Positions 26,601 to 36,788 of a stretch of DNA of 64,000 nt are shown here, piece after piece. A program made the translations under genes and the position numbers. The notes under the pieces were generated by a model. The model worked only from the letters and a program-made list of their open reading frames with translations. It was not told the DNA's origin and did no database searches. This stretch comes from Beroe forskalii (taxonomy: Eukaryota; Ctenophora; Nuda; Beroida; Beroidae), in assembly GCA_011033025.1 (NCBI GenBank), contig WFMF01000081.1, positions 1-64,000 of the forward strand. The letters run 5' to 3'. The first letter of the stretch is position 1. The number at the start of each line of letters is the position of its first letter.

Positions 26601-29600
26601 AACGTATAGATTACAGAGTCAAATATTTGTTCAATGTTCAAACTCCAAGAGTTTAAAGGATTATCTGGACCAGCAAATTAGTCACTGTAAATAGGTAAGA
26701 ATTTAGCACCATGTCTAAAAGCGACTAGAAACTACCGCTCTAATGAGAGGTATCTGTCAGTGACAGGGCACTTTAGCAATACCTCCAATGCTCTGTAACC
26801 TAACAACCATTTTACTTCTCACTGGCTTACTACCTAACTAGACCTTGTCTAGTAGAAATGAAAAATGTACTGAAATTCCCCGATTTTCTATTGTAACTAT
26901 CGGTAGTCTTGGACTAGACATTGCTGTTGGACTGAGAAGACTCACATACATAGTGGCATAGAGGAGGTTCATGTCATAAAACAATAAGGTTGTCAACCCA
27001 ACAAGAACAACACTACACCAGCCAGCAGATTTGGAGAGTAAGTTTTTAACACAACAACATGTCAGAGCAGACTTTTAAACAACCCCTCTAATACCTACAC
27101 AACTCTGTACACACAGTACACACACAACATAACATGTTGGTAGTAGTGAGGGTTAGGGCTGACAGGTTACAATGTGTCAGGGGTAGTAGCCGCAGTGCTT
27201 ACTATTGCTACAAGGGTGTTATTATGTGAAGTAATACATGATACATAATTAGAGTTTAGATGTAAACGGAGTTCAAAGTCACCCTCCTACTCTTATTTGT
27301 TTATTAAGGTTGGCTGGACTGGGTGACTTCTGGTATTTGGAAACTGGAAATTGGAAATTCACAAACATTTTCCTTCTCTCACCTGCTAAAGATCTCGTAG
27401 ATTGAACTGCAACTGTGAAATGAAATAACCTACCAAAGTTGCTGTGGCCTGTGACACAAAATAGATTGACTGTGGACAGTGGACACATCTACAGATGACT
27501 GTATACAACTTATGTGTAGTGATTAATATACATGTCACAACATCACATCCCCTGCGTGGAATCACTGCATAGCATGATTAACACAGACCAGCAGATCTTG
27601 TGGAACTCAGTACAACTCTGCTAATGAATCCCCTGTGTTAACCGCAACATACACAATACATCGGGTGTACATATCACCATGTACTCAGATTGTACATAAT
27701 GTTACACTCTCCAGACTTACGGATCCTAATATTCTCAATTCTAGAACTTTCATATGATCTAAGTAAGTTTAGGCACAGTACACTCAGTTTTTTTTTATAA
27801 GAAACTTATTGGAATCCTAGGCTACAAGTTTCTTATTTTTTGACGATTTTGAGCCTAAAAGTTTCTTAATCGGTTTCTTAATTCAGCATAGCATACTATA
27901 CAGCATGAATTTACTTGTGAAACTTCCTATACAGAAACCTTCTCTGTAGACTGTAGTTGATGCTTAAAATCAAAATTTTAGATATTTTCAGCTAGTTTAT
28001 AAATAATCTTCATGGCTCGTCTAAAAAGTTCTTCCGAAAAGGTTCACGAATTTCCAAATTTAGATTTGGAAGTATTTAGCCGAGTTCAATGCTTGAAAAT
28101 GAAGTTATCGTCTAAATGTCTAAAGAACAGAGGTTCTAGCTAGCGGCTTTCTGGACCTATGAAAATAAATATGGAGGTATAGTCTGTCAGACTCAACAGC
28201 AATTTCTGCTTGTGCTTCGGTATCTAACATGCTACTTTTAACAGAAAAATCATAGAAGAGCCATTTTCTAACTTTCTTTACATATAAATTATCACTATTA
28301 CACATGTATTACACATGTCCAGTGTAATACTGTAATAGAATTCCAATAGGAGTACTTCAAATGAGTATCAAAATGTTCACAATCTAAAGTGAAGGGGTCT
28401 GGGAACAGCCCCATAATAGACGTTTCATGTTAAAGAATTTCATTTTCAATAGGATTTTATACACAAATTTCAAAATTCTAGGCTAGAAGTTTCTTAATTT
28501 CTTAATTTCAAATCAGTGAAGTTTCTTAATTTTTCCGAAATTCTAGGCTAAGTTTCTTAAATTTTTGAGAATCCTAGGCTAAGTTTCTTATAGACAGTTT
28601 CTTATAAAAGAAACTGAGTGTACTACAGTAGTGTATTAAGTTAAATTTAGATATACACGCATAAGTGCACATGCAGCGTGTAATTCACCTACAATGCGAC
28701 TTGTAGGAGAGCACAAAATTCTAAAATAATTGCCACAAAATAGTTGGATTGAATAGGTGAAACTAATTACTTATTTAGCACAATGAATTCAGTTCACAAT
28801 CGTGAAATGAGTTCTAGCTAACATTAAGGCTTTAGTCGTAAAACTTAGTTAGCGGTGTTAGTGTGACTCTGTTTGCACAATGTGCCCATCATTAACCTAG
28901 GAATTCTCGGAATTTAGCTAGATTCTCGAAGTGTGTAATACACTCAACATAGAGTTTAACGTGTGGGTTTAACTTCTATCCCTCGAGTGAGTTAAGAGTT
29001 TGGCCGCACGCCAGACGGGGGTAAAAATTTAAATTTAAGTTCATAAAATATGCCTAAACTAGTAGGTATTTGAGAGATTTGAAGCGTCAAAGTTGCGCGT
29101 ATATCATTCATCAGGCAGAGGCCTAACCGATCAAAAAAGCAGAAGATTTGAGACTACAATAACAACAAAATAAAGCTGTACTGTGACACTAGCACAGGAC
29201 TTACAACACCCACCTTGTGACAGTAGTCGACAGCACAGTACTTGCAACACCCACCTTGTGACAGTAGTCGACAGCACAGTACTTGGAACACCCACCTTGT
29301 GACAGTAGTCGACAGCACAGTACTTACAACACCCACCTTGTGACAGTAGTCGACAGCACAGTACTTACAACACCCACCTTGTGACAGTAGTCGACAGCAC
29401 AGTACTTGGAACACCCACCTTGTGACAGTAGTCGACAGCACAGTACTTAAAACACCCACCTTGTGACAGTAGTCGACAGCACAGTACTTACAACACCCAC
29501 CTTGTGACAGTAGTCGACGGCACAGTACTTGCAACACCCACCTTGTGACAGTAGTCGACAGCACAGTACTTGGAACACCCACCTTGTGACAGTAGTCGAC

Positions 29601-31356
29601 GGCACAGTACTTGCAACACCCACCTTGTGACAGTAGTCGACAGCACAGTACTTGCAACACCCACCTTGTGACAGTAGTCGACAGCACAGTACTACAACAC
29701 CCACCTTGTGACAGTAGTCGACAGCACAGTACTTGGAACACCCACGGTAGTCGACAGCACAGTACTTAAAACACCCACCTTGTGACAGTAGTCGACGGCA
29801 CAGTAACAACACCACCTTGTGACAGTAGTCGACAGCACAGTACTTGGAACACCCACCTTGTGACAGTAGTCGACGGCACAGTGCAACACCCACCTTGTGA
29901 CAGTAGTCGACAGCACAGTACTTGGAACACCCACCTTGTGACAATAGTAGTCGACAGTAGTCGACAGCACAGTACTTGGAACACCCACCTTGTGACAGTA
30001 GTCGACGGCACAGTACTTGCAACACCACCTTGTGACAGTAGTCGACAGCACAGTACTTGCAACACCCCACCTTGTGACAGTCGACGGCACAGTACTTGGA
30101 ACACCACCTTGTGACAGTAGTCGACAGCACAGTACTTAAAACACCCACCTTGTGACAGTAGTCGACAGCACAGTACTTGGAACACCCACCTTGTGACAGT
30201 AGTCGACAGCACAGTACTTGGAACACCCACCTTGTGACAGTAGTCGACGGCACAGTACTTGCAACACCCACCTTGTGACAGTAGTCGACGGCACTGACGA
30301 TCTGTCGGAAGTACTTCCTACTCTCTGCCTCGTCCAGGTACCTTCTGTCGTTGATGTAGTCGAACAGTTCCCCGTTTACAGCGTACTCCATTACAATGAT
30401 GATGTTAGTTCGTGTCTCAACCACTGGCGAGGGAGGGCTGGGTTAGCTAGTGGTTTACATTATAGCAGTAGTAGTTCAGTATGAGCACTGAGCAGATGTC
30501 AAATTATTATTAGCAAAATAGAGAGGGCTTGGGAGTCTGGAGGTCATATGCCGATATATTATGATGCATTGGAATTAAACCAAAAAGTAGTTTATCAACT
30601 CGACTCGGAGCATCGTTGAATCAATCATCAGATAGCCAGATGGATGTTAAGTTTCGAATGAGCAACAAATGAACATTGAAGTTATGAAGCCCAAAATACA
30701 TACCATCAATGACTTTGATGATGTGAGGATGTCTGAGAACAGATAGGATGTCAATCTCTCGTCTAACTCTCTCCATGTCCTTCTTAGTCTTGACATTCTC
30801 CTTCCGGATTATCTTGATAGCAACCTGCACCATTGACAGTCTGATTAGTGATTATTGATGTGATTTGCTATGAGCTAATCGGTAATCCGGACTCTTCTGA
30901 GTCCGGATTAGCTTGTACCAAATCGCCACAGATCGCAACTTGGAGTGGCGAATCTTCGGAGTTAATGCGTGAAAAGTATGTGAACTGAGAAATTTTGTGA
31001 TTTGTGCCCGATGTTGCGAAGTGTTTTACTGTAGCGTTTCATTGAAATAATGAACTTAGGAGTGTATATCATGCTTTTGTATGGCCAGTGTACCAACCAA
31101 GCTTATCAGTTATCAGTGATATGTGATACTGCGAGTCTTTCTGTACATTCCACCTTGTATACTACTATCTCCAATGTAGGTATTGTATTGAATATTTTAA
31201 TATAAAGAAGGGGAGGGCTGTTACACACTCCTGTAGCATTGTACACAGAGTTAATTGCAGAGTGTCAAGACTTCAAGAGTCGAGTACATTAGCGTTATCA
31301 GCTCCTGGTCTCATGACAGGTTTTAAAAATGCCATTATTACACTAGGTACCCACAC

Positions 31357-31397
<41 letters not shown>

Positions 31398-34300
31398 CGT
31401 GTGTCTTAAATACACCACTGCCACCTCACTGAGGGCAATAAGGTCACTGCCTTAGGAGCACTGGGTTATGTTAAGTGTCTTGTTAAAAGGTTCAAGGTGA
31501 TTAACTGGTTGCGAAATGTAGAATTGAAGGGGGTTGCGTACACAGTGAACACACGTACCTGATACTGGTCATGTGCGATTTGTTAATAAGGCATCTCCAT
31601 ATTTAGTGTAAAACATAAATATCAGAATATTCAATTAAATTTGCATATAACCATGACAGTCCACTAGTTAATAAGGACCTAATACCTCAAATCTAGGTAA
31701 TTAATAAACAAGATCCACTTTATTGTGCCTAGAACAGTAGAACGTGTCTGATGCTCTGACTGATGAGTCACTTGGGTCTTTGTAAAGAAGTTTTAATACA
31801 TGCTATTAAGTAGACACACAGCACATTCCGCTAAGGTATTTTTATAGCACCTAGTTTAAACAGCAGTTCAAGTTGTGATTCTTAGACATGGGCAAACTAA
31901 TATCAGTAATGGAATAATATGCTGAATATTTTTACAGGACGGAAAATGTGTAAGGATTAAAAGGTGTTCAAGTTTTCATTAAACTAGTACAGCTATTTCA
32001 AGATTTTTATGCCTCTAGGGCTTATTAGATATACGTGTGGATTTTGCTTATTGACTATGGAGTACTCTCAATGAATTTATCCGACTATTATAGCAAAACT
32101 TGGTATTTGTCTAATGTGAAGCATGGAATTCTAACCTGCCTTCTCTTGTGTTCTCTCAGCTTAACAAGACACAATGGATATTGGATACACTATACAGTGT
32201 GTAAATGGTATCGTTAACAAACCATAATATCAAACATTCTAACCACAAATTGTAAACTACCTTAGTACACCTAAGAACGGCATCACGTAATTGGCGCGCA
32301 CTTTAAGATCGGCGCACTTTATTAGTGCGGTTTTTATGACTTGAGATCGAAAACGATAATCGATATGGAATTGAGAACCGAAATATGTATAAAAACGAAT
32401 TCGAAAAACGAAAAATTCACGAAATTGTTCACTTAATTTCATGTGCACTTAATTACTGAACACTTAATTAGTGCGGTTTTTCCCAAACCGCACTAATTAA
32501 GTGACGCCGTTCTTAAGTGTACTAAGGTATCGGAGTTTTGGATGTGACGAGATATATCTCAATTAATACCGATGAATACAGAATTCATCTTCTCCGTCTT
32601 TTTGTGCTATAATTTCCTTTATTGAAGCGTGATAGCACAGGATAACGATTAGACATAAGTACCAAGTTACAGCTTTACAAGTAACCAGACACAGAGGACG
32701 TGTGTCTGAGAAGTGTTCACTATGTTGATTACTGAGATACTTCAAAAGTCTAACTTAGCTTGTACGACTTGTCATGTCTGTTATTAGGTTATTCGGGCCT
32801 CTAAATTCTGGACCAGGTCATACACAGTTTTAGAGGTTTAGAATCAAGATCAAATTGCACCAGTGAATCTTATTAACTGTGGCCAACCAAAAGTTATTAA
32901 AAACAATTTTTTAGTTCTTTTAGTTTGGTAATAAATTGTAGATTTACAGGGTAAAATGAAATGTTCTAATGCATTACCTCAGCACATCTACAAACATACA
33001 TACACAAAGACACACATACACGGAAGGCTACAGCCTGCTACAGTGGAATGCAGTTGTAATGTCAACACATGTTCAGGAATGCGGTGTACTACAACAGTCT
33101 TAGATCAGACACTGAAACCTCAAACTCTTGAATAACATACACATACCGTACACTGTGTCCTCATACATCAAATTAGCATGGTAATGTGTCCGGTAAACTA
33201 TATTTAGTATTCCTGTAAATTATCCACTAAAGCTTACTGCTCAGTTTATTGACTGCTTCTACATCAGGGCCAGTCAGATGGGCATTGGACAATGGACATT
33301 GTGTGATGGAAACCGTTTCTCTTGTTTTTTTTTTCTAAATAAGTAAATAGTGATTTAACGGTTGAATGCAGACTGCAGCGCAATGACCTTGATATTATTA
33401 TTGCCAAGATAATAAATAAATAAAATAAATAAATGTTAACCATTTGTTAAACCCCTTATAGCTTAAATAGGATTCAAAATTTTTAAATATTAACCCAAAA
33501 ATCTAATCCTGCTCTCTAAAGCGTCTCATAAAATTTACTTTCAATCAATGTCATGTGAATATGCACATAAAAATCTCCTGGCTAGAATAAAACATTATAA
33601 GATTATAAATCTGTATGCCAAGTGTTGCATTCTGTTATGCAAGTGACCACTTGTTATTCGGTAATATTTATCTTTGATATCAGTGTTTAACTTTAAGGTG
33701 TTGAAATGCCTAAATCCTATGAATTAACTCCTGTTAAATAATATAATACAGTGTTAAATGTATTTTAGCAGTTTCATTGTAATATCTTTATTCTTTATAC
33801 TATAGAAAAGAAAAGTACTAGAAAAAGTATAGTTGAACTAGTTCAGAATATTTTTCCCTGAGATTTTATGGTGAGCCACAGCAACCAGCAATAAAACAAA
33901 GATGAATTAATGAGTTAACCTTTTCACGAGTGTAGTTGTCATAAGCAAGTTTAACTTTTCCATAAGTTCCTTCTCCCAGAGTCCTTTCAATCCTATACCG
34001 CTTGCCACCAGGATTAGTGCCAGTAGATCCTGAATAGAATGGAACTACAGCAAAGCACTTATACCATGACTGATGGCTTCTATGGAAAATCATAAGTCAT
34101 GTGCAAAAATGATTATTCATCTGTCAAAATATAGATTCTGTCATCTGGGGACTAACACACCTACTCCTAGTTTTCTAGATAAGTAGATAGCCCTTTCTAA
34201 TCATACCGTTTCATTAACATAATATGATAATAAATTATTACATTTAGCTGAGTTTTCTGTCATTAATCAATTGATAAATCTAATATGCTCCAGTAAATGT

Positions 34301-34411
34301 AATTCAATTGAGTTGAGCAAAAAGAACAAATTGCTTCACAGATTTAAATGGTTAGTTGATTAGCTCACCTGATTGAGACATCGATGCAGGTCGCATCAGG
34401 TAGGCAGCCAT
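20580..34411 (-). CDS. NUAK-like Ser/Thr kinase (AMPK-related), six exons, C-lobe missing
   Basis: The exons join without phase conflict into 198 residues. Glycine loop LGEGTYGKV (32-40), catalytic Lys in VAIK (55), helix-C Glu in RREID (74), HRD (147-149) with DLKLEN, DFG (167-169), activation loop [13 protein letters not shown] with Thr182 as the expected LKB1 site, then SPE (191-193). Helix-C through catalytic loop, with [13 protein letters not shown] and HRDLKLEN, is closest to NUAK1/2; SIK, MARK and AMPK-alpha are second choices. The start ATG 34411-34409 is the first Met after an in-frame TGA a few codons upstream. These kinases act in the cytosol under LKB1 in adhesion and polarity control (family knowledge). 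The window holds no exon after SPE. Introns 1-5 are about 339, 3095, 280, 9347 and 175 bp; intron 4 carries the junction-derived minisatellite. Confidence 0.85.
20859..20924 (-). CDS. NUAK-like kinase exon 5 (catalytic loop)
   Basis: 66 bp between acceptor TTTTCAG and donor AAG/GTAAAT. Encodes [20 protein letters not shown] then IK, including HRD and the LEN that binds metal. Phase 0 at both ends. Confidence 0.95.
21606..21818. promoter_or_regulatory. CACGTG E-box cluster followed by a consensus splice donor
   Basis: CACGTG occurs at 21606, 21628, 21648, 21724 and 21736, five in 136 bp, the last as TCACGTGA. A plus-strand consensus 5' splice site (CAGAAG/GTAAGT) ends a possible exon at 21818. 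This looks like a bHLH-bound promoter inside kinase intron 4, perhaps for a plus-strand transcript. No coding exon was identified. Confidence 0.45.
24066..24490 (-). pseudogene. 3' end of a LINE reverse-transcriptase ORF, remnant
   Basis: The minus-strand frame reads [16 protein letters not shown], then [15 protein letters not shown], a pattern typical of the C-terminal region of non-LTR reverse-transcriptase proteins (RRERY, then a W-N-x-x-P element). It is interrupted by a stop near 24242 and the reading continues with similar composition to about 24110. No RT catalytic domain is present. Element family not determined. Confidence 0.55.
24490..25450. other. Probable low-quality base calls within the palindrome
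   Basis: Homopolymers are stretched (AAAAAAA, GGGGGG, CCCGGG, GGGGCCCC runs). Where the sequence can be paired with the left arm it is a blurred copy with indels in runs, for example 25150-25350 against 23580-23800. The outer part of the same arm pairs cleanly. Confidence 0.6.
27779..28622. mobile_element. TA-flanked inverted-repeat element (0.84 kb)
   Basis: Ends TACACTCAGTTT and AAACTGAGTGTA. Subterminal AAGTTTCTTA motifs and ATCCTAGGCTA blocks recur in both halves. One GGGTCTGGGAACAGCCCC hairpin lies near 28395. Non-coding. Confidence 0.8.
29205..30271. repeat. 41-bp minisatellite copying the exon 4/intron 4 junction
   Basis: About 26 units follow the true exon end. On the minus strand each is 27 bases that read YCAVDYCHK, then a donor-containing 14-base segment GTGGGTGTTNNAAG. 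A variable dinucleotide gives GC, CC, GT or TT types. Most units are exactly 41 bp; a few have indels (near 29690, 29745, 29805, 29880, 29945, 30080). No unit has a stop in any of the three minus frames, so long open frames run through; these are not genes. Confidence 0.97.
30272..30423 (-). CDS. NUAK-like kinase exon 4 (hinge, up to catalytic loop)
   Basis: 152 bp from acceptor CGCCAG to the first donor AAG/GTGGGT. Encodes [17 protein letters not shown] (hinge) through [13 protein letters not shown]. The last roughly 22 bases and the donor are copied about 26 times in the minisatellite that follows, so this donor has many rivals downstream. Choice of the first donor is supported because YCHK joins directly to NLIVHRD of exon 5 in phase 0, as in related kinases. 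Confidence 0.93.
30704..30824 (-). CDS. NUAK-like kinase exon 3 (VAIK lysine and helix C)
   Basis: 121 bp between acceptor GTGCAG and donor GATG/GTATGT. Encodes VAIKIIRKE, the helix-C RREIDIL and [10 protein letters not shown]. Ends one base into a Val codon finished by exon 4. Confidence 0.95.
31360..31393. repeat. (CA)n microsatellite in kinase intron 2
   Basis: Uninterrupted CA dinucleotides, about 17 repeats. Apart from this and the MITE at 32258-32529, intron 2 (30825-33919) holds nothing I recognise except short TAAA-rich runs near 33410. Confidence 0.95.
32258..32529. mobile_element. TA-flanked MITE in kinase intron 2
   Basis: Terminal repeats TACCTTAGTACACCTAAGAA and its near-complement at the right end, with TA borders. 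About 270 bp and non-coding. Inner motif CACTTWATTAGTGCGGTTTT is repeated. The ends resemble the TACCTTA start of the MITE at 9563. Confidence 0.88.
33920..34029 (-). CDS. NUAK-like kinase exon 2 (glycine-rich loop)
   Basis: 110 bp between acceptor TTCTATTCAG and donor AAAAG/GTTAAC. Encodes a short Gly/Asn linker, then [20 protein letters not shown], the nucleotide-binding loop. Ends in phase 0. Confidence 0.93.
34369..34411 (-). CDS. NUAK-like kinase exon 1 (start codon)
   Basis: 43 bp: ATG plus 13 codons ([14 protein letters not shown]) and one base, then donor CAG/GTGAGC. The split Gly codon is completed by exon 2, which fixes both splice sites. Confidence 0.8.
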
Positions 34412-34904
34412 AGTGCCATTTCACTTACATCCTGATCTGCATAGGATTCAAGTTGGTTAATGGAAATAGAAAAAGAAACAGAAAAAAAAACAAAAACAAA
34501 AACAACAAAAACAAATAACTGGCCAGTCAGTTACCCATGCATTCCATTCAAGATGAAGAAAAGAAGGCTTGCCCCCTGGAAAAGCATGCTTGTAAATAAT
34601 TGGAAGACAAAAGAGTCTTCACTGTCATTTGTGAAAATGGTTGATTTAGGTACTTAAGCCTTTAAGCACAAACCAACAAACCCATTACATTCAATCATAA
34701 CTGAGGTGTCACCAGGAGCAATTTGTATGTGCATCATATTGATTTAACAGTATATCCACATACATACATAGTGCCACAGGATCTGAAATATCAGAATGAT
34801 TCTCATTTCTTGAGATCGATGCCTGCATAACAATAAAATTTGAATATGATTGGTAAAAACTTACATTAGTCGTTATGAGAAGAGTTTGCATTTTGGGGGA
34901 GGGT
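34412..34904. other. 5' flank of the NUAK-like gene
   Basis: Upstream of the start codon on the minus strand. An A-rich run (A with single C/G interruptions) lies at 34460-34518. I cannot place a TATA box or transcription start with confidence. Confidence 0.4.
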
Positions 34905-35354
34905 AACTGTCCCAGTTGTCCCTGTCCCAATCTACTTTTTTGACTTTGATTCAAAAAGTTGAAAAATCAGTCATTTATCATTTTTACATTGATCCAACAA
35001 TTTTCATACTACTATACTAAGTACATATTTTGGTTGTGTTTGTTTGCAGTGGTTAAGTGTTCCTACTTCCCAATCCCAAAACCTATGATAGGAAAAAGAT
35101 ATTGTTGTCGTACAATGTATGACCCACTGACGCCAGCGGCAATTCTCATGAGGGTCTGTTAATAGCGGACAATGGCAACTTTGCAACACAGCAGGTGCTG
35201 CTATGTAACAGGCTGTGAGACAAAAACACTACACTGCCCTAGTTGTCTCTGTCACTTTTGTTGCAATTTCCTTAAGTGTCCCGTTTTTCTCAATTGTCCC
35301 ATTTGTCATTGTCCCAATCCACTTTTTCTTGAGTTTGGGATAATTGGGACAGTG
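34905..35354. mobile_element. Inverted-repeat element, possible MITE
   Basis: Left end AACTGTCCCAGTTGTCCC pairs with right end GGGATAATTGGGACAGT. Internal TTGTCCC motifs repeat near 35280-35320. Borders are approximate. Confidence 0.6.
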
Positions 35355-35416
35355 ACACACCCCCCCCCCTATTTGATTGCTCATGATTTGCTCAAAGTAA
35401 TAAAGGGATTCCATAA

Positions 35417-35706
35417 GTAATTTCTTTGATGAACTTGGAGCTTTAGAAACTAACACACTAAATCTTGTGGCTAGGGGAGCATTGGGCACCCATCAAATGC
35501 ATTAAAACTGTGTGACAGTATTAGCTTCCATAACATCAAATAATTTGTGGTGTCTCATGATGCTTAATTTCGATTTGCCTAGCTCTCTGATGACAGTATT
35601 TTCATGGATCCAATCAAAGACTATGGTTGGAGCTGATGGAGAGTCCTGTGGCTTAACGTTTACAAAGATGACTGTATTTGTTCTACAAAGAAGGCTATGA
35701 AAAGAT
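35417..35706. repeat. Dispersed repeat, copy 1 of 3
   Basis: Inverted relative to copies at 40404-40712 and 40889-41022. All share the block that includes GAACAAATACAGTCATCTTTG (in complement here). The shared segment is open in one frame (FVLQRR motif) but I recognise no protein family. Confidence 0.8.
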
Positions 35707-35810
35707 ATTTCCATAATTTAGAAACTTTCAGTTATGGTACATATTTTCCTAAAAACAAAATGGATTTGGTTGTGTTGACACGGCATTTTTTGCTGAAAAA
35801 TCAATGATAT

Positions 35811-35930
35811 GAGAAAAGTGTGACAGTTCAAACAGCTGCAATGTCACTTCAAGTGCCCAGTTTTGTTTCAAAGCAACAAAAAGTACATCGAAGTCACATT
35901 GCGGCTGTTTATACTGTCACACTTTTCCAT
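35811..35930. repeat. Small hairpin
   Basis: GAAAAGTGTGACAGT at the left pairs with ACTGTCACACTTTTCC at the right; arms about 45 bp with a few mismatches. Confidence 0.8.
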
Positions 35931-36005
35931 TTGTGTATTCAAAAAAAATATTTACTGACAGGATTTATTGATAATTATTTATTTGAGTTGATATGACTGT
36001 AATTT

Positions 36006-36066
36006 CCCCTAACCAGGGGCGTTGCACTGCACATTCCATGCGTGTAACCAGGGTCCTGGTTAGGGC
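36006..36066. repeat. Short inverted repeat CCCTAACCAGG
   Basis: CCCCTAACCAGGGGCGT pairs with CCAGGGTCCTGGTTAGGG. The same termini recur at 39703-39797, suggesting a tiny element family. Confidence 0.65.
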
Positions 36067-36788
36067 AGGATTTTAATAAAAGAAAAACATTGTCAGCTTG
36101 GATTCTACTGCTCTCCACATTGCATTACCTGAAGGGATCATGTTGGTGTTCAAGTATGGAGTTGGAGAAAAGTCTTGCAGATTGATGTCATGAAGAAAAA
36201 TTTCTTTTTAATTCATATATTGTCAGCTATAATCTTACTACTTATAATTCTTCCTCATATATAAATATATAAATAAATAAATAAATATATATCTGTCTGT
36301 CCGGTTTATAATATCTGCCTGTGGCTTATATATAGCCCCAGATTTTTCTGACACCATTCAGTACCCAATCAAGCATGCCGATGATAGGAATGTTCATACG
36401 AAAGTACCAGTGACGTTTGACACCACCTGACATATAGACATCACTAAGAGGAGTAGGCACACCCGATTAAAATATGACCTCATTACTGATAAGAACTACA
36501 GTACTACAGTGTACTGTACGAATTGCTGAAGCGAATGGTGAACGGTGGCCGGAGGCCACGGGCCCTGCTAGTTATTCTAATCTTTGTTTGACTTATTTTC
36601 ATTTGACTTTGAAATACAAACTCTCTTGCCTATGGTGTTCTAATAGGGCCAAAATGAAAATAGTGATATGGTATATTCACAGATTAAGAACCTATTTGAT
36701 ACCTATTTTTCATTTGGCCCTTTTGAAACAGTGCAGATGTTCCAAAAGGGCCAAATTGGCCCCTATAGAACACCCACCCTGGTGTTCT

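Larger units (their letters stand above)
20925..30271 (-). other. Intron 4 of the NUAK-like kinase (9.3 kb)
   Basis: Bounded by donor GTGGGT and acceptor TTTTCAG. It contains the E-box cluster (21606-21741), the foldback at 22896-26046, the TA-flanked element at 27779-28622 and the minisatellite. Stretches 21842-22895, 26047-27778 and 28623-29204 hold nothing else I recognise, apart from dispersed short repeats near 22258-22325 and, inverted, 22700-22755. Confidence 0.85.

Noticed and set aside
29205-30271. CRISPR-like array
   Set aside because: Units are contiguous 41-bp direct repeats with no unique spacers, inside an intron of a eukaryotic gene.
29154-30424. Long minus-strand open frames (195 and 325 codons) of repeating CAVDYCHK / [13 protein letters not shown]
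   Set aside because: They are the three frames of the 41-bp minisatellite; only the exon 4 part before the first donor is real coding sequence.
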